From: Elmis aenea
Lineage: Eukaryota > Arthropoda > Insecta > Coleoptera > Elmidae
Length of the DNA stretch: 64,000 bases
Direction of reading: 5' to 3'
Assembly (NCBI GenBank): GCA_947652605.1
Contig: OX393583.1
Span: 7,791,222 to 7,855,221 of the forward strand
Positions 9,547 through 21,746 of this stretch are shown here, piece by piece; the stretch's first letter is position 1; every line of letters begins with the position of its first letter. The translations under genes were made by a program, and so were the position numbers. The notes beneath the pieces are model-generated. The model saw nothing but the letters and a program-made list of their open reading frames with translations. It searched no databases and was not told the DNA's origin.

Positions 9547-9980
9547 TTATTTTAGTAAAATGTTTATTTACTTAGTATAGTAATTTTATACCAAAGTTAT
9601 TATAGGAATATGTTTAGTTCACCATTTAAATGTTCAATACTCAATAACTGTAAGAATTGTAAACCTTTAATAAGGATTTTTAATTTAAAAAATAATGGTT
9701 CTTTGATGTCAACTATACCCACAAAGGATGTCATTTACTGGTACATACCGATTTTAGCTATGTCAATTACTGGTGAATATTCCTATAAATAATAAAATAA
9801 CCAGTTTCAAAAATGGTATCACCTTACAAAAATTTTGTGAACACAATGAAGATATTTATAAATACACATTTCTTTTCCATAAACCCAGAGTAGTATATGT
9901 CAATTTTTCTGAGTAATATACATTTTTTAAATTGTTCATCTTGTCTAAGTGTCAATTACTCCCACATTTACATTACTCTG

Positions 9981-11259
9981 TTATTAATTCAACAAATTAC
10001 TTATACAAGCTATTTTGTTTCCAAATATTTATTATAGCCGATAAAAATAAAAACTTTTTTAAAAGGAACAGTCTATGACAAGACACTATCAAGATAATTA
10101 ATTAAATGCAATATGTGTAGACACAGTAGACACGTAGCTACATACTATCTATAAACTATACAGTATCACAAATAAACGTAGCTAATAATAAATCTCAAAT
10201 AAAAGCTGTAGTTAGATAAAGTTACATGCTGGGTGATTATATTTGCTACTGAAGAAATTACACGTATCGGGTTTCGGTAAAAATATTTACAAACAGCTAT
10301 TCATTCCAATGTACGCGCATACCTCGACATTCATAAATTATGTTGATTTATAAAAATTTCTTTCATAATATTGCAACAGTTATTTAATAAAGGATCGTTT
10401 ATTTCTATAAATTAATATTTATAAACTTTAATATCCAATATATTGTCGGCATTTCCTTGAAAGATGTGGCGGTAAATCGTGCTAAATCCGAAGGTTTATT
10501 ACAAGTAAATGGGCCAAATCTCTCCACGCGCGTAATATTAACTTTTCTCCCTTGATAATTTATATTTATGCCTTAAAAGCAATATTTGTACATACTTTAT
10601 AATAAAACAAAAAAAAGCAATAGTTATTTCGGTGTTGAATATTTATTGCCATATAGTTCGTGTTCCAAAGATATACAGTGTGTTAGAAATTCGATCTTCA
10701 CCTCAAACAACTTCTAAATTGTTAAAGCTGTGGACTTCAAAAATAGGTTCTTAGCTCTTTTTGCGTTTATGAACCCCCCCATGGAAGCATCCTGCCTACG
10801 CCACTGACTCTAATAATTTAGAACATTTTAAAAAGGTTTCTATTAGCCCAAATATTGAAAAATTAAGATAACGTTTTATAAGTCAGTACAACATCTTGTT
10901 TTGAAAATAAATCATTATTTTGATACTTTATATATACATACTCCTACTATATAACTAGATACATGCATGCTTTATATTCAGGCATTAATTCAAATTTATT
11001 TATTATGTAGTCTGCATGATATGATAATGTTTACAGCTTAAGTAAGGAACAGAAAATAAATTTTATAGAAATAATCACAATTTAAAATCCTTCAAATCTC
11101 TAAAAAAATCAAAAACAGTACTGTTGCGTCCTCTTTTATGTAAAGTATGAACATACTAAAACCAAGTACATCGAGTTATTACCGTAGTTGAAGTTAGCTT
11201 GGGACTTGGATTGGGTTCTGTTCTCGGATAACTCATCTTACAGTGGACCAGATATTCAA
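9981..11259. other. No gene recognised; one hAT-like terminus near 10,771-10,807
   Basis: AT-rich sequence leading up to the satellite. Around 10,776-10,807 a GGGGGTT...-type stretch ends in GCCTACGCCACTG, whose reverse complement CAGTGGCGTAGGC looks like a hAT-type terminal repeat. No partner end was found, so it is a solo remnant at best. The rest shows no coding potential. Confidence 0.45.
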
Positions 11260-12680
11260 CAAAATTTTTTTCGAAAACGGCTTGATGAATTTTGTTCAAA
11301 TTTTAGTATGTTATAGAGTTTATTTTTCTAAGTATAATGCCGTTTGTCTCAACTATTTTGAAGTCTAATTTACAAAATTATTCAAAAAATTAAAAATTAA
11401 AAATTTTTAATTTTTTAAATTTTTTTTTTCGAAAACGTCTCGTTACATTTTGTTCAAATTTTAGTATGTTATAGAGTTTGTTTTTCTTAGTATAATGCCG
11501 TTTGTCTCAACTATTTTGAAATTTAATTTACAAAATTATTCAAAAAATTAAAAATTTTGAAATTTTTTCTCGAAAACGGCTCTTACGATTTTGTTCAAAT
11601 TTTAGTATGTTATACAGTTTATTTTTCTTAGTATAATGCCGTTTGTCTCAACTATTTTGAAATTTAATTTACAAAATTATTCAAAAAATTAAAAATTTTG
11701 AAATTTTTTCTCGAAAACGGCTCTTACGATTTTGTTCAAATTTTAGTATGTTATACAGTTTATTTTTCTTAGTATAATGCCGTTTGTCTCAACTATTTTG
11801 AAAGTTAATTTACAAAGTTATTCAGAAAATTAAAAATTTTGAAAATTTTTCTCGAAAACGGCTCTTACGATTTGGTTCAAATTTTAGTTTGTTATACAGT
11901 TTATTTTTCTTAGTATAATGCCGTTTGTCTCAACTATTTTGAAATTTAATTTACAAAGTTATTCAAAAAATTAAAAATTTTGAAAATTTTCCTCGAAAAC
12001 GGCTTATACGATTTGGTTCAAATTTTAGTATGTTATAGAGTTTATTTTTCTTAGTATAATACCGTTTTTCTCAACTATTTTGAAATTTAAATTACAAAGT
12101 TATTCAAAAAATTAAAAATTTTGAAATTTTTTCTCGAAATAGGCTCTTACGATTTTGTTCAAATTTTAGTATGTTATACAGTTTATTTTTCTTAGTATAA
12201 TGCCGTTTTTCTCAACTATTTTGAAATTTAATTTACAAAGTTATTCAAAAAATTAAAAATTTTGAAAATTTTTCTCGAAAACGGCTCATACGATTTTGTT
12301 TAAATTTTAGTATGTTATACAGTTTATTTTTTTTAGTATAATGCCGTTTGTCTCAACTATTTTGAAAGTTAATTTACAAAGTTATTCAGAAAATTAAAAA
12401 TTTTGAAAATTTTTCTCGAAAACGGCTCTTACGATTTTGTTCAAATTTTAGTGTGTTATACAGTTTATTTTTCTTAGTATAATGCCGTTTGTCTCAACTA
12501 TTTTGAAATTTAATTTACAAAGTTATTCAAAAAATTAAAAATTTTGAAATTTTTTCTCGAAAACGGCTTATACGATTTTGTTCAAATTTTAGTATGTTAT
12601 AGAGTTTATTTTTCTTAGTATAATGCCGTTTGTCGCAACTATTTTGAAATTTAATTTCCAAAGTTATTCAAAAAATTAAA
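11260..12680. repeat. Satellite array, left edge subfamily (about 141-bp monomers)
   Basis: About ten monomers, mostly 141 bp, follow one another head to tail. Diagnostic positions are CGAAAACGGCTCTTACGATT, TTCAAATTTTAGTATGTTAT, ACAGTTTATTTTTCTTAG and TTACAAAGTTATTC. The array starts abruptly inside a monomer (first TCGAAAACGG at 11,271). The first unit contains a 24-bp perfect AT palindrome at 11,392-11,415. Confidence 0.95.
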
Positions 12681-13128
12681 AATCGTATTTAGGGGCTAAT
12701 AATCTTTAACTTGCTCATAACTAACGTGTATAAGAAGTTTGAAGCCATTTGCTGTAGTTTTAAGAAAATCGATTTTTTTGTCGAAAAAAGTGCAAAGACT
12801 ATAGCCTTTGTACTTTTCCCATTTTTCGCGAAAAATTAAAAATCGTATTTAGGGGCTAATATTCCTTAACTTGCTCATAACTAACGTGTATAAGAAGTTT
12901 GAAGCCATTTGCTGTAGTTTTAAGAAAATCGATTTTTTTGTCGAAAAAAGTGCAAAGACTATATATAGCCTTTGTACTTTTCCCATTTTTCGCGAAAAAT
13001 TAAAAATCGTATTTAGGGGCTAATAATCCTTAACTTGCTCATAACTAACGTGTATAAGAAGTTTGAAGCCATTTGCTATAGTTTTAAGAAAATCGATTTT
13101 TTTGTCGAAAAAAGTGCAAAGAGTATAT
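12681..13128. repeat. Second satellite type: about 160-bp repeat, 3 copies (left block)
   Basis: AATCGTATTTAGGGGCTAAT recurs at 12,681, 12,841 and 13,005 (spacings 160 and 164 bp). Each unit contains TTGCTCATAACTAACGTGTA, AAGAAAATCGATTTTTTTGT and the perfect palindrome ATTTTTCGCGAAAAAT (12,821-12,836; 12,985-13,000). The third unit is cut short. Entry from the main satellite is through a shared AAAAATTAAAAAT; exit is at AGCCTTTTTTTCTTAGTAT. The same block recurs at 62.33 kb. Confidence 0.95.
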
Positions 13129-13381
13129 AGCCTTTTTTTCTTAGTATTATGCCGTTTGTCTCAACTATTTTGAAAGTTAATTTACAAAGTTATTCAAAAA
13201 ATTAAAAATTTTGAAAATTTTCCTCGAAAACGGCTCATACGATTTGGTTCAAATTTTAGTATGTTATAGAGTTTATTTTTTTAGTATAATGCCGTTTGTC
13301 TCAACTATTTTGAAGTCTAATTTACAAAATTATTCAAAAAATTAAAAATTAAAAATTTTTAATTTTTTAAAATTTTTTTTT
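13118..13381. repeat. Return to edge-type satellite after the 160-bp block
   Basis: The main satellite resumes inside a monomer at TTTTTCTTAGTATTATGCC. Around 13,313 it matches the start of the whole array (AAGTCTAATTTAC at 11,361), so the first 1,952 bp of the array is partly repeated here. Confidence 0.9.
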
Positions 13382-16300
13382 CGAAAACGTCTTGTTACAT
13401 TTTGTTCAAATTTTAGTATGTTATAGAGTTTGTTTTTCTTAGTATAATGCCGTTTTTCTCAACTATTTTGAAATTTAATTTACAAAATTATTCAAAAAAT
13501 TAAAAATTTTGAAATTTTTTCTCGAAAACGGCCCTTACGATTTTGTTCAAATTTTAGTATGTTATACAGTTTATTTTTCTTAGTATAATGTTGTTTGTCT
13601 CAACTATTTTGAAATTTAATTTACAAAGTTATTCAAAAAATTAAAAATTTTGAATTTTTTTTCGAAAACGGCTTGTTACATTTTGTTCAAATTTTAGCAT
13701 GTTATAGAGTTTGTTTTTCTTAGTATAATGCCATTTGTCTCAACTATTTTGAAATTTAATTTACAAAATTATTCAAAAAATTAAAAATTTTGGAAATTTT
13801 GAATTTTTTTTCGAAAACGGCTAGTTACATTTTGTTCCATTTTCAGCATGTTATAGAGTTTATTTTTCTAAGTATAGTGCCGTTTGTCTCAACTGTTTTG
13901 AAACTTAATTTACAAAATTATTCAAAAAATTAAAAATTTTGTAATTTTTTTTCGAAAACGGCTTGTTTCATTTTGTATAAATTTTAGCATGTTATAGGGT
14001 TTGTTTTTCTTAGTATAATGCTATTTGTCTCAACTGTTTTGAAATTTAATTTACAAAATTATTCAAAAAATTAAAAATTTTGAATTTTTTTTTCGAAAAC
14101 GGCTTGTTACATTTTGTTCAAATTTTAGCATGTTATAGAGTTTGATTTTCTTAGTATAATGCCGTTTGTCTCAACTATTTTAAAATTTAATTTACAAAAT
14201 TATTCAAAAAATTAAAAATTTTGAAAATTTTGAATTTTTTTTCGAAAACGGCTCGTTACATTTGGTTCCATTTTCAGCATGTTATAGAGTTTATTTTTCT
14301 AAGTATATAGCTGTTTGTCTCAACTATTTTGAAATTTAATTTACAAAATTATTTAAAAAATTAAAAATTTTGAAATTTTTTTTCGAAAACGGCTTGTTAC
14401 ATTTTGTTCAAATTTTAGCATGTTATAGAGTTTGTTTTTCTTAGTATTATGCCGTTTGTCTCAACTATTTTGAAATTTAATTTACAAAATTATTCAAAAA
14501 ATTAAAAATTTTGAAAATTTTGAATTTTTTTTCGAAAACGGCTTGTTACATTTTGTTCCATTTTCAGCATGTTATAGAGTTTATTTTTTTAAGTATAATG
14601 CCGTTTGTCTCAACTATTTTGAAATTTAATTTACAAAATTATTCAAAAAATTAAAAATTTTGAAATTTTTTTTCGAAAACGGTTTGTTACATTTTGTTCA
14701 AATTTTAGCATGTTATAGAGTTTGTTTTTCTTAGTATAATGCCGTTTGTCTCAACTATTTTGAAATTTAATTTACAAAATTATTCAAAAAATTAAAAATT
14801 TTGAAAATTTTGAATTTTTTTTCGAAAACGGCTCGTTACATTTGGTTCCATTTTCAGCATGTTATAGAGTTTATTTTTCTAAGTATAATGCTGTTTGTCT
14901 CAACTATTTTGAAATTTAATTTACAAAATTATTCCAAAAATTAAAAATTTTGAAAATTTTGAATTTTTTTTCGAAAACGGCTCGTTACATTTTGTTTCAT
15001 TTTTAGCATGTTATAGAGTTTGTTTTTTTTAGTATAATGCCATTTGTCTCAACTATTTTAAAATTTAATTTACAAAATTATTCCAAAAATTAAAAATGTT
15101 GGAAATTTTGAATTTTTTTCTCAAAAACGATTCGTTACATTTTGTTCCATTTTTAGCATGTTATAGAGTTTATTTTTTTTAGTATAATGCCATTTGTCTC
15201 AACAATTTTGAAATTTAATTTACAAAATTATTCAAAAAATTACAAATTTTGAAATTTTTTTTCGAAAACGGCTTGTTTCATTTGGTTCAAATTTTAGCAT
15301 ATTATAGAGTTGGTTTTTCTTAGTATAATGCCATTTGTCTCAACAATTTTGAAATTTAATTTACAAAATTATTCAAAAAATTACAAATTTTGAAAATGTT
15401 GAATTTTTTTTCGAAAACAACTCGTTACATTTTGTTTAAATTTTAGCATGTTATAAAGTTTGTTTTTCTTAGTTTAATGCCGTTTGTCTCAACTATTTTG
15501 AAATTTAATTTACAAAATTATTCAAAAAATTAAAAATTTTGAAAATTTTGAATTTTTTTTCGAAAACGGCTCGTTACATTTTGTTCCATTTTCAGCATGT
15601 TATAGAGTTTATTTTTTTAAGTTTATTGCCGTTTGTCTTAACTATTTTGAAATTTAATTTACAAAATTATTCAAAAAATTAAAAATTTTGAAATTTTTTT
15701 TCGAAAACGGTTTGTTACATTTTGTTCAAATTTTAGCATGTTATAGAGTTTGTTTTTCTTAGTATAATGCCGTTTGTCTCAACTATTTTGAAATTTAATT
15801 TACAAAATTATTCAAAAAATTAAAAATTTTGAAATTTTTTTTCGAAAACGGCTTGTTACATTTTGTTCAAATTTTAGCATGTTATAGAGTTTGTTTTTCT
15901 TAGTATATTGCCGTTTGTCTCAACTATTTTGAAATTTAATTTACAAAATTATTCAAAAAATTAAAAATTTTAAAAATTTTGAATTTTTTTTCGAAAACGG
16001 CTTGTTACATTTTGTTCCATTTTCAGCATGTTATAGAGTTTATTTTTCTAAGTATAGTGCCGTTTGTCTCAACTATTTTGAAATTTATTTTACAAAATTA
16101 TTCAAAAAATTAAAAATTTTGAAATTTTTTTTCGAAAACGGCTTGTTACATTTTGTTCAATTTTTAGCATGTTATAGAGTTTGTTTTTCTTAGTATAATG
16201 CCGTTTGTCTCAACTATTTTGAAATTTAATTTACAAAATTATTCAAAAAATTAAAAATTTTGAAATTTTTTTTCGAAAACGGCATGTTTCATTTGGTTCA

Positions 16301-19300
16301 AATTTTAGCATGTTATAGAGTTTTTTTTTCCTAGTATAATGCCATTTGTTTCAACTATTTTGAAATTTAATTTACAAAATTATTCAAAAAATTAAAAATT
16401 TTGAAATTTTTTTTCGAAAACGGCTTGTTACATTTTGTTCAAATATTAGCATGTTATAGAGTTTGTTTTTCTTAGTATAATGCCATTTGTGTCAACTATT
16501 TTGAAATTTAATTTACAAAATTATTCAAAAAATTAAAAATTTTGGAAATTTTGAATTTTTTTTCGAAAACGGCTTGTTACATTTGGTTCCGTTTTTAGCT
16601 TGTTATAGAGTTTATTTTTCTAAGTAAAATGCCGTTTGTCTCAACTATTTTGAAATTTAATTTACAAAATTATTTAAAAAATTAAAAATTTTGAAATTTT
16701 TTTTCGAAAACGGCTTGTTACATTTTGTTCAAATTTTAGCGTGTTATAGAGTTAGTTTTTCTTAGTATATTGCCGTTTGTCTCAACTATTTTGAAATTTA
16801 ATTTACAAAATTATTCAAAAAATTAAAAATTTTAAAACTTTTGAATTTTTTTTCGAAAACGGCTTGTTAAATTTTGTTCCATCTTTAGCATGTTATAGAG
16901 TTTATTTTTCTAAGTTTAATGCCGTTTGTCTTAACTATTTTGAAATTTAATTTACAAAATTATTCAAAAAATTAAAAATTTTGAAATTTTTTTTCGAAAA
17001 CGGCTTGTTACATTTGGTTCAAATTTTAGCATGTTATAGAAATTGTTTTTCTTAGTATAATGCCATTTGTCTCAACTATTTTGAAATTTAATTTACAAAA
17101 TTATTCAAAAAATAAAAAATTTTGGAATATTTGAATTTTTTTTCGAAAACGGCTTGTTAAATTTTGTTCAAATATTAGCATGTTATAGAGTTTGTTTTTC
17201 TTAGTATATTGCCATTTGTCTCAACTATTTTGAAATTTAATTTACAAAATTATTCAAAAAATTAAAAATTTTGAAATTTTTTTTCGAAAACGGCTTGTTA
17301 CATTTTGTTCAAATTTTAGCATGTTATAGAGGTTGTTTTTCTTAGTATAATGCCATTTGTCTCAACTATATTGAATATTAATTACAAAATTATTCAAAAA
17401 ATTAAAAATTTTGAAATTTTTTTTCGAAAACGGCTTGTTACATTTTCTTCAAATTTTAGCATGTTATAGAGTTTGTTTTTTTTAGTATAATGCTGTTTGT
17501 CTCAACTATTTTGAAATTTAATTTACAAAATTATTCAAAAAATTAAAAATTTTGAAATTTTTTTTTGAAAACGGCTTGTTACATTTTGTTCAAATTTTAG
17601 CATGTTATAGAGTTTGTTTTTCTTAGTATAATGCCGTTTGTCTCAACTATTTTAAAATTTAATTTACAAAATTATTCAAAAAATTAAAAATTTTGAAAAT
17701 TTTGAATTTTTTTTCGAAAACGGCTTGGTTCATTTGGTTCCGTTATAAGCTTGTTATAGAGTTTATTTTTCTTAGTATAATGCCGTTTGTCTCATTTATT
17801 TTGAAATTTAATTTACAAAATTATTCAAAAAATTAAAAATTTTGAAATTTTTTTTCGAAAACGGCTTGTTACATTTTGTTCAAATTTAAGCGTGTTATAG
17901 AGTTAGTTTTTCTCAGTATAATGCCGTTTGTCTCAACTATTTTGAAATTTAATTTACAAAATTATTCAAAAAATTAAAAATTTTGAATTTTTTTTTCGAA
18001 AACGGCTGGTTACATTTTGTTCAAATTTTAGCATGTTATAGAGTTTGTTTTTCTTAGTATAATGCCATTTGTCTCAACTATTTTGAAATTTAATTTACAA
18101 AATTATTCAAAAAATTAAAAATTTTGAAATTTTTTTTTGAAAACGGCTTGTTACATTTTGTTCAAATTTTAGCGTGTTAAAGAGTTTGTTTTTCTTAGTA
18201 TAATGCCGTTTGTCTCAACTATTTTGAAATTTAATTTACAAAATTATTCAAAAAATTAAAAATTTTGAAAATTTAGAATTTTTTTTCGAAAACGGCTTGG
18301 TTCATTTGGTTCCGTTATTAGCTTGTTATAGAGTTTATTTTTCTTAGTATAATGCCGTTTGTCTCATTTATTTTGAAATTTAATTTACAAAATTATTCAA
18401 AAAATTAAAAATTTTGAAATTTTTTTTCGAAAACGGCTTGTTACATTTTGTTCAAATTTTAGCGTGTTATAGAGTTAGTTTTTCTCAGTATAATGCCATT
18501 TGTCTCAACTGTTTTGAAATTTAATTTACAAAATTATTCAAAAAATTAAAAATTTTGAAATTTTTTTTCGAAAACGGCTTGTTACATTTTGTTCAAATTT
18601 TAGCATGTTATAGAGTTTGTTTTTCTTAGTATAATGCCATTTGTCTCAACTATTTTGAAATTTAATTTACAAAATTATTCAAAAAATTAAAAATTTTGGA
18701 ATATTTGAATTTTTTTTCGAAAACGGCTTGTTACATTTTGTTCAAATTTTAGCATGTTATAGAGTTTGTTTTTTTTAGTATATTGCCATTTGTCTTAACT
18801 ATTTTGAAATTTAATTTACAAAATTATTCAAAAAATTAAAAATTTTGAATTTTTTTTTCGAAAACGGCTTGTTACATTTTGTTCAAATTTTAGCATGTTA
18901 TAGAGTTTGTTTTTCTTAGTATAATGCCATTTGTCTCAACTATTTTGAAATTTAATTTACAAAATTATTCAAAAAATTAAAAATTTTGAAAATTTTTGAA
19001 TTTTTTTTTGAAAACGGCTTGGTTCATTTGGTTCCGTTATTAGCTTGTTATAGAGTTTATTTTTCTTAGTATAATGCCGTTTGTCTCATTTATTTTGAAA
19101 TTTAATTTACAAAATTATTCAAAAAATTAAAAATTTTGAAATTTTTTTTCGAAAACGGCTTGTTACATTTTGTTCAAATTTTAGCGTGTTATAGAGTTAG
19201 TTTTTCTCAGTATAATGCCATTTGTCTCAACTATTTTGAAATTTAATTTACAAAATTATTCAAAAAATTAAAAATTTTGCATTTTTTTTTCGAAAACGGC

Positions 19301-20014
19301 ATGTTACATTTTGTTCAAATTTTAGCATGTTATAGAGTTTGTTTTTCTTAGTATAATGCCATTTGTCTCAACTATTTTGAAATTTAATTTACAAAATTAT
19401 TCAAAAAATTAAAAATTTTGAAATTTTTTTTTGAAAACGGCTTGTTACATTTTGTTCAAATTTTAGCATGTTATAGAGTTTGTTTTTCTTAGTATAATGC
19501 CGTTTGTCTCAACTATTTTGAAATTTAATTTACAAAATTATTCAAAAAATTAAAAATTTTGAAAATTTTGAATTTTTTTTCGAAAACGGCTTGGTTCATT
19601 TGGTTCCGTTATTAGCTTGTTATAGAGTTTATTTTTCTTAGTATAATGCTGTTTGTCTCATTTATTTTGAAATTTAATTTACAAAATTATTCAAAAAATT
19701 AAAAATTTTGAAATTTTTTTTCGAAAACGGCTTGTTACATTTTGTTCAAATTTTAGCGTGTTATAGAGTTAGTTTTTCTCAGTATAATGCCATTTGTCTC
19801 AACTATTTTGAAATTTAATTTACAAAATTATTCAAAAAATTAAAAATTTTGAAATTTTTTTTCGAAAACGGCTTGTTACATTTTGTTCAAATTTTAGCAT
19901 GTTATAGAGTTTGTTTTTCTTAGTATAATGCCATTTGGCTCAACAATTTTGAAATTTAATTTACAAAATTATTCAAAAAATTAAAAATTTTGGAATATTT
20001 GAATTTTTTTTCGA

Positions 20015-21746
20015 AAACGGCTTGTTACATTTTGTTCAAATTTTAACATGTTATAGAGTTTGTTTTTTTTAGTATATTGCCATTTGTCTCAACTATTTTG
20101 AAATTTAATTTACAAAATTATTCAAAAAATTAAAAATTTTGAAATTTTTTTTCGAAAACGGCTTGTTACATTTTGTTCAAATTTTAGCATGTTATAGAGT
20201 TTGTTTTTCTTAGTATAATGCCATTTGTCTCAACTATTTTGAAATTTAATTACAAAATTATTCAAAAAATTAAAAATTTTGAAATTTTTTTTCGAAAACG
20301 GCTTGTTACATTTTGTTCAAATTTTAGCATGTTATAGAGTTTGTTTTTCTTAGTATAATGCTGTTTGTCTCAACTATTTTGAAATTTAATTTACAAAATT
20401 ATTCAAAAAATTAAAAATTTTGGAAATTTTGATTTTTTTTTCGAAAACGACTTGTTACATTTTGTTTCATTTTCAGCATGTTATAGAGTTTATTTTTCTA
20501 AGTATAATGCCGTTTGTCTCAACTATTTTGAAATTTAATTTACAAAATTATTCAAAAAATTAAAAATTTTGAAATTTTTTTTCGAAAACGGCTTGTTACA
20601 TTTTGTTCAAATTTTAGCATGTTATAGAGTTTATTTTTCTTAGTATAATACCGTTTGTCTCAACTATTTCGAAATTTAAATTACAAAGTTATTCAAAAAA
20701 TTAAAAATTTTGGAAATTTTGTAATTTTTTTTCGAAAACGGCTTGTTTCATTTTGTATAAATTTTAGCATGTTATAGGGTTTGTTTTTCTTAGTATAATG
20801 CTATTTGTCTCAACTGTTTTGAAATTTAATTTACAAAATTATTCAAAAAATTAAAAATTTTGAAATTTTTTTTCGATAACGGCTTGTTACATTTTGTTCA
20901 AATTTTAGCATGTTATAGAGTTTGATTTTCTTAGTATAATGCCGTTTGTCTCAACTATTTTAAAATTTAATTTACAAAATTATTCAAAAAATTAAAAATT
21001 TTGAAAATTTTGAATTTTTTTTCGAAAACGGCTCGTTACATTTTGTTCCATTTTCAGCATGTTATAGAGTTTATTTTTCTAAGTATATAGCTGTTTGTCT
21101 CAACTATTTTGAAATTTAATTTACAAAATTATTCAAAAAATTAAAAATTTTGAAATTTTTTTTCGAAAACGGCTTGTTACATTTTGTTCAAATATAAGCA
21201 TGTTATAGAGTTTGTTTTTCTTAGTATAATGCCATTTGTGTCAACTATTTTGAAATTTAATTTACAAAATTATTCAAAAAATTAAAAATTTTGGAAATTT
21301 TGAATTTTTTTTCGAAAACGGCTTGTTACATTTGGTTCCGTTTTTAGCTTGTTATAGAGTTTATTTTTCTAAGTTTAATGCCGTTTGTCTCAACTATTTT
21401 GAAATTTAATTTACAAAATTATTCAAAAAATTAAAAATTTTGAAATTTTTTTTCGAAAACGGCTTGTTACATTTTGTTTAAATTTTAGCGTGTTATAGAG
21501 TTAGTTTTTCTTAGTATAATGCCGTTTGTCTCAACTATTTTGAAATTTAATTTACAAAATTATTCAAAAAATTAAAAATTTTAAAACTTTTGAATTTTTT
21601 TTCGAAAACGGCTCGTTAAATTTTGTTCCATCTTTAGCATGTTATAGAGTTTATTTTTCTAAGTTTAATGCCGTTTGTCTTAACTATTTTGAAATTTAAT
21701 TTACAAAATTATTCAAAAAATTAAAAATTTTGAAATTTTTTTTCGA
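20015..21746. repeat. 1,732-bp higher-order segment, copy 1
   Basis: It matches 21,747-23,478 with a constant offset of 1,732 bp (about 12 monomers). Checked anchors are TTTTAACATG (20,041 and 21,773) and the AAGTATATAGCTG variant. Boundaries are accurate to about one monomer. Confidence 0.85.

Larger units (their letters stand above)
8519..9980 (+). mobile_element. Internally deleted pogo-like (Tc1/mariner superfamily) element
   Basis: Terminal inverted repeats of 28 bp lie at 8522-8549 and 9949-9976. They match at 25 of 28 positions (shared core GTAAATGTGGG, then TAATTGACAC). The right end read inwards begins CAGAGTAATG, and CAG ends are usual for pogo elements. The flanking bases are AT-rich, but an exact TA target duplication could not be fixed. 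The element contains a pogo-type N-terminal HTH and an acidic/C-terminal piece without the catalytic domain, and at least eight copies of a TGTCAAYTACTGG-like motif. Confidence 0.8.

Noticed and set aside
16002..16193. Open frames of 63-71 codons inside the satellite (also 38,450, 42,320 and 50,718)
   Set aside because: They are two-monomer read-throughs of the repeat with the same translated phrase each time, have no initiation context or domain, and vary with indels of the monomer.
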